Part shown: piece after piece, positions 30,818 through 37,970 of the stretch
Layout of the letters: each line of letters begins with the position of its first letter
Position numbering within the stretch: position 1 is the stretch's first letter
Program-made: the position numbers and the translations under genes
Assembly: GCA_963708725.1 (NCBI GenBank)
Contig: CAVPTL010000014.1
Span: 62,001 to 126,000, forward strand
DNA length: 64,000 nt
Source: CAVPTL01 sp963708725
Lineage (GTDB): Bacteria; Actinomycetota; Thermoleophilia; Gaiellales; JAICJC01
Direction: 5' to 3'
The notes under the pieces: model-generated
Told to the model about the DNA's origin: nothing
The model's input: only the letters and a program-made list of their open reading frames with translations
Database searches by the model: none

Positions 30818-32523
30818 CCCAGCGTGTCGCGCAGGATCTGACCGGCGATCGGCGCAGCGACCTCGCCGCCGACCCCGCCTCCAGCCACCAGCACCGCGAC
30901 GGCCACCGTCGGATGGTCGGCCGGTGCAAACGCGATGAACCAGGCGTCGGTGGGCCGCTTGACCCCGACCTCGGCGGTACCGGTCTTGCCGGCGACCGTG
31001 ACACCCGGTACCGCGGCGCTCGCCCCGGTGCCCTCGGAGACCACAGCCTCCATCATTGTGCGCACCTGGGTTGCGATCGAGGCGGCCAGCACGCGTTTAC
31101 CCGGGTGGTAATCGGCTATCTGGTCTGGCGAGTGGACGATGTAGGGGGCGCGATAGATCCCCTTCGAACCGATCGTCGCGGCCACCGATGCCATCTGCAA
31201 CGGCGTCGCGCCCACGCCGCCCTGGCCGATGCCGGCTGTCCCCAACGCGAGATCGGAGTCCAGCTGACCGACGCGCGGGGTGATGCTCGTCGGCACTGGA
31301 TATCGAATCGTGCCCTTGTGGTTGAACCCGAAGTTGTCGGCCATCGCAACCAGTCGCGTCGCGCCGACCTGATCGGCAACAGGCGCAAACACCGAGTTGC
31401 AGCTGACCGCAAAGGCGAGAATGAACGACCCGCCGCACGACTCCTTGTGGAAGTTGTGGAGCTTCCAGCCGTTGAGCTCGATGAATCGAGCGTACGGATA
31501 GCTGGTGTCGAGCGTGGCCACCTTCGATTGCAGCGCCGCGGCAGCGGTGACCGTCTTGAACGACGATCCCGGCGGCTGCAGCACCTCCATGCCGAGCCCC
31601 ACCGACGCCTCCACGGCTCCCGACTTGGGATCCAACACGACCGCCCCGCCATACTTCCCACCCAGCGCATCGGCGACATCGTGCTGGGTGTGGATGCGAA
31701 GCGTGGTGACGACATCCTGCGGCTTGGCGCCGGCGCGACTGGCGAGCGTGCGGGACGAGCCGTTGCCGGAAACCGCCTGCAAATCGATCTCCGGCCGGCC
31801 GCCGAGAACTCCGTCGAGCGACTCCTCCAGCCCCGCCTGCCCGAACGGCCGGTGCGCGGGCCAGCCCTTGGCAACCCGGGCCGCCACCTGGTCAGAGGTG
31901 GGGGTCTTGACGTAGCCGGTCACATCCGAGAACGCCTCCCCTTGTGGATACTCGCGGTTGGACGCGGGGCCGCTCGCCAGCACCTCGCCGTCGCGGGCCC
32001 GGATCGCGCCTCGCGCAAACGGCGCGTGGGTATGCACCCGCAGCTGCTCGCCCGCATTCAGGCCGGGGAACACCAGCTGCGGTCCCCAAAGGACGCGAAA
32101 CCCGGCGGGCACCGGCACCAACCGCAGGCTGAGATTCTGGTGAACATGGGCGAACTCGCGGGTGTTGGCCACGACCGGTGTGGTCGCGATTCCACGGCGC
32201 ACGCGGGTGGCGCCGACCAACGAGATCCGCTTGAGAGTCGTGGTCTCGGCGGCCTGCTGGAAGGCCTGCTTGAACGCCGCAAACGTGATCACACGATGCG
32301 AGTGCGGCGAGAGCAGCTGGTACATCCGCGTGTAGTTGCCGTCGCGCCAGGCCTCGGCGTACGCCCGCGCCGTGTCGGCGGGCTTGGGCTTGGTCTCGGC
32401 CGAGCTGGTATCGACAGTCGTCTTCCACACCACTCCGGCCATCGCAACGATGACCGCGACCAGCGCGAATCCCAAAGCCCAGCGCAGCCACTTGCGCCCA
32501 CGGTGTGGCGGTTGCATCGTCAC
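30814..32523 (-). CDS. Class B penicillin-binding protein with NTF2-like N-terminal domain
   Basis: This 569-residue protein has an N-terminal membrane anchor (LGFALVAVIVAMAGVVW), then an NTF2-like MecA-N domain (ADTARAYAEAWRDGNYTRMYQLLSP). A PBP dimerisation region follows, then the transpeptidase with SxxK (QPPGSSFKT), SxN (SCNSVF) and KTG (VAGKTGTAE). It cross-links peptidoglycan outside the membrane. The PBPA/PBP2a-like layout is typical of actinobacterial class B PBPs. It lies between the RNase R-like gene and the HAD gene on one leftward transcript. Start GTG 32521-32523, with ATG 32517 possible. Confidence 0.93.
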   Translation of the reverse strand: MTMQPPHRGRKWLRWALGFALVAVIVAMAGVVWKTTVDTSSAETKPKPADTARAYAEAWRDGNYTRMYQLLSPHSHRVITFAAFKQAFQQAAETTTLKRISLVGATRVRRGIATTPVVANTREFAHVHQNLSLRLVPVPAGFRVLWGPQLVFPGLNAGEQLRVHTHAPFARGAIRARDGEVLASGPASNREYPQGEAFSDVTGYVKTPTSDQVAARVAKGWPAHRPFGQAGLEESLDGVLGGRPEIDLQAVSGNGSSRTLASRAGAKPQDVVTTLRIHTQHDVADALGGKYGGAVVLDPKSGAVEASVGLGMEVLQPPGSSFKTVTAAAALQSKVATLDTSYPYARFIELNGWKLHNFHKESCGGSFILAFAVSCNSVFAPVADQVGATRLVAMADNFGFNHKGTIRYPVPTSITPRVGQLDSDLALGTAGIGQGGVGATPLQMASVAATIGSKGIYRAPYIVHSPDQIADYHPGKRVLAASIATQVRTMMEAVVSEGTGASAAVPGVTVAGKTGTAEVGVKRPTDAWFIAFAPADHPTVAVAVLVAGGGVGGEVAAPIAGQILRDTLG

Positions 32524-32531
32524 ATTTTGCC

Positions 32532-34208
32532 TCAGGTTGCCGGTTCCAGAGCCACTCGACCACGAACCCTGTCAATCGAACGCACAGAAACCGTCACCTC
32601 GTCGCCTATTCGAAGCCGATATCCACTCCGCAAACCCACGAGGGCAACGGCATGCTCGTCCAGATCGAATCGGTCATCCTGCAACGATCGCACCGGCAGC
32701 AGTCCCTCGAACACTTCGGCGAACCGTATGAACGCGCCGAAGCCCGCCACCCCCGTCACGACACCCGCAAAGCTCGATTCCCAGCCGGAGTCGTACAGGC
32801 GATCGTGGAGCAGGTGGGCGAGGCAGATGGCCGTGCCGCGACGCTCGACAACCGCCGCCTCCCGCTCGCGAGCCGAGGTGTGGACGGCGAGCTCGGACAG
32901 CTCGCCATGCTCGTGGCCATCCCCCGGCCCAGCGCCCAGCCGGTGCAGCAGCGCCCGGTGACAGACCAGATCGGGATACCGCCGGATCGGTGAGGTGAAG
33001 TGGCAATACGCGCGGCTCGCGAGCCCCGCATGTCCCAGGTTCTTCGGGTCATAGCGGGCAAGCTTGAGCGTTCGCAAAAGCATGGACGTGAGGCCCTCCC
33101 GGGTCGCAGGCCGATGCCGGGCATGGCGGTCGATGGCGTCGGCCAGCCGCGCCAGGTAGGCGGCGGCTGCTGCGCCATCGTGGAGCTCGGGCAGTGGCGG
33201 AGTGGCCACGTCGAGCGCAGCCAGACGCTGCACCAGCGGTTCAACTGCCTCGGGGTCGGGCGGCTCGTGGACGCGATAGAGGGCCGGCTCCTTGCGTCGT
33301 TCCAGAAGCTCGGCAACCGCCTCGTTGGCCCGCACCATCAGCTCTTCGATCATGTGATGCGCCGGCGTCGCGGATCGATCCGAGACCGCGTCTGCCACTC
33401 GACCGTCGACGAACGTGAACACCGTCTCGGAGGTCGAGAGGTTGAGCGCGCCGTGTCGCCGGCGCGCATCGCGGTAGGCCTCGGCCGCGGCACTCGCCGA
33501 TCGGACGGCGGCGGTCAGCTCGGGCGTGGCGGCATCGCCGCCGGCAATCACCGCGTCGGCCTGCTCGTAGGTGAGCCGGTGATCGCTTTGGATCAACGAG
33601 CGCCGAAATACCGGCGGGCCGCCGCTCGGATCGAGCGTGACGGTCAGCGCGCGCCGGTCGACGCCGGGTGCGAGGCTGCACACCCCCGCCGAGAGCTGCG
33701 GCGGCAGCATCGGGTCGACCCGACCCGGCAGGTACACCGAGGTCGCCCGATCCTCGGCGTCCAGATCCAGTGGCGAGCCCACCGCAACGTGGGCGGCGAC
33801 GTCGGCGATGTGAACCAGGATACGCGTGGCTCCGTTCACGACCTCCACCGACAGGGCGTCGTCGAAATCTTTCGCCGACGGCGGATCGACGGTGAACGTG
33901 AGCAGCTCGCGCAGATCGACTCGTTCGCCCTGGCCGTCGTCGGGGTCCTCGATCGCCGGCTCGATCGGCTCGGGGTCGGCCACCCCTGAATCGAGCGCGA
34001 CCGCCTCCATCATCGCGTGGATGTCGCTGGGATCGCCGATTGCCTTCACCAGCCGGCCGTTGCCGCGATTCGTCGGCTCGACCAGCACCAGTTCGCCGAC
34101 CTCGAGTTCGGCCATCGCCCGCCGGCCGAGGGTGAGCGGCGCGCCGGGCTCGAAGAACGGCTCGGCGACAGCCACCCGACCACGACGGGCGACGGAACAG
34201 ACGATCAA
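32532..34208 (-). CDS. RNase II/R family exoribonuclease
   Basis: This protein has about 558 residues. The RNB catalytic domain includes LLTFTVDPPSAKDFDDALSVE (metal-binding Asp cluster), VHIADVAAHV, DRATSVYLPGRVDPMLP, and SRAYCHFTSPIRRYPDLVCHR near the RNA path. A C-terminal S1 domain is seen in SFAGVVTGVAGFGAFIRF...VTVSVRSIDRVRGRVALE. The N-terminal cold-shock domains are much reduced compared with the E. coli enzyme. It degrades structured RNA 3' to 5'. With tmRNA and SmpB, an RNase R role in removing faulty mRNAs fits. The frame opens at TTG 34206-34208 with no clear ribosome site, so the start is uncertain. Confidence 0.9.
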   Translation of the reverse strand: MIVCSVARRGRVAVAEPFFEPGAPLTLGRRAMAELEVGELVLVEPTNRGNGRLVKAIGDPSDIHAMMEAVALDSGVADPEPIEPAIEDPDDGQGERVDLRELLTFTVDPPSAKDFDDALSVEVVNGATRILVHIADVAAHVAVGSPLDLDAEDRATSVYLPGRVDPMLPPQLSAGVCSLAPGVDRRALTVTLDPSGGPPVFRRSLIQSDHRLTYEQADAVIAGGDAATPELTAAVRSASAAAEAYRDARRRHGALNLSTSETVFTFVDGRVADAVSDRSATPAHHMIEELMVRANEAVAELLERRKEPALYRVHEPPDPEAVEPLVQRLAALDVATPPLPELHDGAAAAAYLARLADAIDRHARHRPATREGLTSMLLRTLKLARYDPKNLGHAGLASRAYCHFTSPIRRYPDLVCHRALLHRLGAGPGDGHEHGELSELAVHTSAREREAAVVERRGTAICLAHLLHDRLYDSGWESSFAGVVTGVAGFGAFIRFAEVFEGLLPVRSLQDDRFDLDEHAVALVGLRSGYRLRIGDEVTVSVRSIDRVRGRVALEPAT

Positions 34209-34212
34209 TGGG

Positions 34213-35106
34213 TCAGACGCGCAGGAATCGGCGCAGCGTCAGCACCGAGCTGAACGCCCCCAACACAAAGCCGAACCCGACCAAGACCAGCACCAGAGTA
34301 AAGACTCCCACCGATCGCACCGGGTCGGTGAGGCCCTCCTGGATGCTGTTCAGCGAGACGTACACGATCGAAAGCAGCGCCAGCGCGGCGACCGACCCGG
34401 TGACGCCGGTGATCATCCCCTCGAGCATGAACGGCAGCCGCACAAACGAGTTGGTCGCCCCCACCAGCTTCATCACCTCGATCTCACGCCGCCGCGCAAA
34501 GATCGACAGCCTGATCGTATTTTGGATCAGCACCACCGCGGCGATCGCAAGCAGAATCATGAGCGCGGTCAGGAAGTACAGGATGTACTTGGTGGTGTTC
34601 AGCACCCGCTTGGTGATCTGGGAGGCGTAGGTCACGCACGGCGGCGCGTCGCAGTTACGCACGGCGGTGACCTTGCCGACCTCATCGGCGACCACGCTGG
34701 CCTTGGACGGATCGGTCAGCTTCAGCCAAAACGACGGAGGGAACGGGTTGTAGCCGATCTGCTCGGCGCTCCTCCTCATGCTGGGGCTCACGGTCTTGAG
34801 CGCGGCGGCCGGCGAGACGTAGGTGACCGTCTTCACGTACGGCAGCACCTTGATCTGGTTGATCACGTTGCCCCGCTTGATCACCGTCTTTTGGTCGTTC
34901 GAGCCGTAGTCCGACCGGCTCACGAAGGCTTTGATGGTGATGTCGTTGCGAACGCCGTTGGTGTAGTCGTACACCCACTTGCCGACCGTGACGGTGACGC
35001 CCAGCAGGAAGGTCACGATCAGCACGGTGACCACTGCCGCGAGCGTCGTGGCCGCGTTACCACGGATCGAGTTGACGGCCTCCGATACGAAAAACCGCCA
35101 TTTCAT
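34213..35106 (-). CDS. ftsX: Cell-division permease-like protein FtsX
   Basis: The protein has 297 residues, with four membrane helices. The first (NAATTLAAVVTVLIVTFLLGVTV) is followed by an extracellular loop that contacts cell-wall hydrolases, and the last three lie in the C-terminal half (YILYFLTALMILLAIAAVVLI, LPFMLEGMITGVTGSVAALALL and GVFTLVLVLVGFGFVLGAF). FtsX couples FtsE ATP hydrolysis to peptidoglycan hydrolase activation at division. Its ATG overlaps the ftsE stop as ATGA. Confidence 0.95.
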   Translation of the reverse strand: MKWRFFVSEAVNSIRGNAATTLAAVVTVLIVTFLLGVTVTVGKWVYDYTNGVRNDITIKAFVSRSDYGSNDQKTVIKRGNVINQIKVLPYVKTVTYVSPAAALKTVSPSMRRSAEQIGYNPFPPSFWLKLTDPSKASVVADEVGKVTAVRNCDAPPCVTYASQITKRVLNTTKYILYFLTALMILLAIAAVVLIQNTIRLSIFARRREIEVMKLVGATNSFVRLPFMLEGMITGVTGSVAALALLSIVYVSLNSIQEGLTDPVRSVGVFTLVLVLVGFGFVLGAFSSVLTLRRFLRV

Positions 35107-35882
35107 GCCTGGTATCCCCCGCGGCGGTCGTCGCGGACGACCTTGCCGTCCTCGAGCTGGATCACTCGGCGGCGCATCTTGTCGACCATCTCCCGGTCGT
35201 GGGTCGCCATCACCACGGTGGTGCCGGCACGGTTGATGCGGTAGAGCAGCTGCATGATCCCGACCGAGGTATCCGGGTCGAGGTTACCCGTGGGCTCGTC
35301 AGCGATCAGAAGCGGTGGATGGTTGACGAACGCGCGGGCCACCGACACCCGCTGCTGCTCGCCACCTGAAAGCTCGTGTGGAAGCCGATCGCTCTTATCG
35401 GCCAGGCCGACCAGGCCGACGATGTCGGGCACCTTGCGCCGGATCTCCGCCCGCGGCCGGCCCTGCACCTGGAGCGCATAGGCGACGTTTTGGTACACGG
35501 TGCGGTTGGGCAGCAGCTTGAAGTCCTGGAACACGCAGCCGATGTTTCGGCGAAGCACGGGCACCTTGGAGCGCTTCAGCTTCGGCAGCGACTTGCCGCC
35601 GACGATCAGGTTGCCGGACGACACGTCGAGCTCTTTCAAAAGCAGCTTGATGAATGTCGACTTGCCCGACCCCGACGGTCCCACCAGGAACACAAACTCG
35701 CCCTTGTCGATCTGTATCGAGACGTCGTCGAGGCCGACCACGCCGCCCTGGTAGGTCTTCACCACGCCGTCGAACACGATCATTGCCGACGAGGCAGGGC
35801 GGGCCGCAGCCTCAATGGGCGCGGCCAGGGTCGGTGTGGGCGCCGTCTCGAGGCGCTCGTGCAGGCGGATTTCTTCAGTCAC
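35103..35882 (-). CDS. ftsE: Cell-division ATP-binding protein FtsE
   Basis: This is an ABC ATPase of 259 residues from GTG 35880-35882. Walker A is FLVGPSGSGKSTFIKLLL, the Q-loop VFQDFKLLP, the signature HELSGGEQQRVSVARA, Walker B PPLLIADEPTGNLD and the H-loop MATHDRE. The N-terminal 33 residues before MIVFDGVVKTYQGG are extra compared with typical FtsE, so the ATG at 35783 could be the true start. It forms the cytoplasmic half of FtsEX. The gap to vanY holds candidate operator repeats. Confidence 0.95.
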   Translation of the reverse strand: MTEEIRLHERLETAPTPTLAAPIEAAARPASSAMIVFDGVVKTYQGGVVGLDDVSIQIDKGEFVFLVGPSGSGKSTFIKLLLKELDVSSGNLIVGGKSLPKLKRSKVPVLRRNIGCVFQDFKLLPNRTVYQNVAYALQVQGRPRAEIRRKVPDIVGLVGLADKSDRLPHELSGGEQQRVSVARAFVNHPPLLIADEPTGNLDPDTSVGIMQLLYRINRAGTTVVMATHDREMVDKMRRRVIQLEDGKVVRDDRRGGYQA

Positions 35883-35916
35883 TGAGAGAGATACTTCGCG
35901 CTGGAGTACTCGAATT

Positions 35917-35951
35917 CCTGTCGAGTCAGGGTACCTGTGTCGGCCGACAGG
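35917..35951. promoter_or_regulatory. Inverted repeats in ftsE/vanY divergent region
   Basis: TGTCGGCCGACA (35938-35949) is a perfect 12-bp palindrome. CCTGTCG (35917-35923) and CGACAGG (35945-35951) form a second inverted pair around it. They lie 35 to 70 bp upstream of the ftsE start and about 50 bp from the vanY start. A shared regulator site is plausible but unproven. Confidence 0.35.
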
Positions 35952-36002
35952 CGCAAACGGGTACGGAGCGTTTTTGGGTTAACCATGCTGTTTTTCAGCA
36001 TA

Positions 36003-36848
36003 ATGAGACTGACGCACGCTCGTCCCTCGCTGAGCCAAACTCAGAACATCCGACCCGGCACCCGCATCGCAACTGTGGCACTCGCGCTCCTCGTCGCACT
36101 TGGAGGCGCAGGCGTCGCCGTGCACTGGCACGGGCAGTCCGCATCAGCGGACCAGGGTGGCACGGCCGGTCATTCCACACCTGCTCCCACGTCGAACGCG
36201 ACCACAAGCTCACAGGCCACCCACCGCCGCACGCGCATCTCCCTCGACCTCCGGGCCCACTCGACGACGGATCCGTCGAGCATCTGGGTGGTGGTCAACA
36301 AGACCCACCCGATCCACCCACTCGACTTCGCCCCGAGGGTCGCCATCGTCCGCGGCTACCAGGTCGCGCGGCCGGCCGCCCAACCCCTCGAGAGCCTCCT
36401 GCACGCCGGCGACCGTGCGGGATTGGGCCTCCAGATCGGAAGCGCGTTTCGATCGTACGGCTACCAGGTCTCCGTCCACGACGCCCTGGTCGAGAGCGTC
36501 GGAAGCATTGCCGCCGACCGCACCTCAGCGCGTCCCGGATACAGCGAGCACCAGACCGGACTTGCAGTCGACCTGATCACGCCTGCCCGCACTCGGTGTG
36601 ACCTCCAGCCGTGCTTTGCGGCAACCCGCGCCGGGCGGTGGCTGGCCAGGAACGCGTGGCGGTACGGATTCATCGTCCGCTACACGGCCGGGAACCGGGC
36701 GATCACCGGGTACTCACCCGAACCGTGGCACATCCGCTACGTCGGGCGACCGCTGGCCGCCGCGATGAGACATGCCGGGATCGCCACGCTCGAGCAGGTC
36801 TTCCACATCAACGGCGGAAACTACCGCCGAACCGGGGATAGCTCCTAG
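36003..36848 (+). CDS. D-Ala-D-Ala carboxypeptidase, VanY/M15B family
   Basis: This protein has about 281 residues. An N-terminal membrane/signal segment (RIATVALALLVALGGAGVAVHW) and a Ser/Thr-rich linker precede the peptidase M15B domain. The domain has SAFRSYGYQ, the zinc motif RPGYSEHQTGLAVDLITP (SxHxxGxAxD) and the catalytic EPWHIRYVG (ExWH). It trims peptidoglycan stem peptides outside the cell. ATG 36003 or ATG 35985 (within a small hairpin, ATGCTG-TTTTT-CAGCAT) could be the start. It is inserted, in the opposite direction, between ftsE and prfB. Its stop overlaps the prfB stop by four bases. Confidence 0.9.
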   Translation: MRLTHARPSLSQTQNIRPGTRIATVALALLVALGGAGVAVHWHGQSASADQGGTAGHSTPAPTSNATTSSQATHRRTRISLDLRAHSTTDPSSIWVVVNKTHPIHPLDFAPRVAIVRGYQVARPAAQPLESLLHAGDRAGLGLQIGSAFRSYGYQVSVHDALVESVGSIAADRTSARPGYSEHQTGLAVDLITPARTRCDLQPCFAATRAGRWLARNAWRYGFIVRYTAGNRAITGYSPEPWHIRYVGRPLAAAMRHAGIATLEQVFHINGGNYRRTGDSS

Positions 36849-37970
36849 GCGGTTGCGCGCTGCAGCAGGAAGGCGCGGATCAGCTCGTCCAGGTCGCCGT
36901 CCAGCACGCCCTGCGCGTTTCCGATCTTGACCTCTGTGCGATGGTCGTTGACCATCGTGTAGGGGTGCAGCACGTATGAGCGGATCTGGCTGCCGAACGA
37001 GATGTCCTGAGACTCGCCGCGCTCCTTGGCGAGCGCCTGGGCACGCAGCTCGTACTCCCGCTCGATCAGCCGCGACTTGAGGATCCGCATCGCCTGCGCC
37101 TTGTTCTGGAGCTGGGAGCGCTCGTTCTGGCACTGAACGACGATATTCGTGGGGATGTGGGTGATCCGCACCGCCGAGTCGGTCTTGTTCACGTGCTGGC
37201 CACCGGCACCCTGAGCGCGGTAGGTGTCGATGCGAAGGTCGCTCTCGTCGATGTCGACATCCACGTCGTCGTCCACCAGCGGGGCCAGCTCGACCTGAGC
37301 GAAGCTCGTGTGGCGGCGGTGAGCGGAGTCAAACGGCGACAGCCGCACCAGCCGGTGGACGCCCTTCTCGGCCTGCATCAAGCCGTAGGCGTTCTCGCCG
37401 GTGAGCGTAAAGGTCGCACTCTTGAGGCCCGCCTCCTCGCCCGGAGTCGCCTCGAGAATCTCGGTCTTGAAGCCGCGCCGCTCGGCCCAGCGCAGGTACA
37501 TGCGCAGAAGCATCTCGGCCCAGTCCTGGCTGTCGGTGCCGCCGGCTCCCGCGTGCACGCCGACGACCGCCGGACCGGCGTCGAACTCGCCGTTGAAGAG
37601 CGCGGCCTCCTGCATCCGCTCGACCTCGGTCGCGAGCTGTCGCAGAGTGCCGTCGAGCTCGGTGCGCCACTCGGGATCGGCCTCGGCCATCTCGACCAGC
37701 GAGTCGAGCTCGCCCGCCTCGGCGGTCAGCCGCTCAAACGTCTCGAGCCGGCGCTGCACCGCCGAGAGCTCGGCCGAGACCTTGGCAGCCTTACGCTGGT
37801 CATCCCAGAATCCGGAGACGAGGGTTGCCTGCTCTAGCTCGGTTTTGCGGGCCTCGAGTTGAGCCGGGTCAAAGGTAATCACGAACCCAGTGAAGCTGGG
37901 CTCTGAGCTCCTCGACCGCGGTCCGCAAGTCCTCCAGCGAACGCGGTTCGTTACCGACTTCAAGCGCCAT
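36845..37970 (-). CDS. prfB: Peptide chain release factor 2, programmed +1 frameshift
   Basis: RF2 recognises UGA/UAA stops. The first 33 codons (37970-37872, MALEVGNEPRSLEDL...RDYL) end at an in-frame TGA. The rest (37870-36845, 341 residues) is in the +1 frame: DPAQLEARKTELEQATLVSGFWDD. Together they give 374 residues, the normal size. The tripeptide anticodon SPF (VRLSPFDSAHRRHTS) and the GGQ catalytic loop (RAQGAGGQHVNK) are present. The ATG overlaps the secA stop by 11 bases, so prfB is translationally coupled to secA. The frameshift makes RF2 regulate its own level. Confidence 0.95.
37868..37874 (-). promoter_or_regulatory. prfB autoregulatory +1 frameshift site (CTT TGA C)
   Basis: On the minus strand the sequence is GAT TAC CTT TGA CCC, where the ribosome slips from CTT onto TTT and continues with GAC. 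CTTTGAC is identical to the canonical bacterial prfB slip site. The usual Shine-Dalgarno-like AGGGGG just before it is weak here (only TGGG about ten bases upstream), which may lower the frameshift efficiency. Confidence 0.9.

Noticed and set aside
30913..32961. Plus-strand reading frame of 682 codons antisense to the PBP and RNase R-like genes
   Set aside because: It crosses two well-supported leftward genes and has no domain signature.
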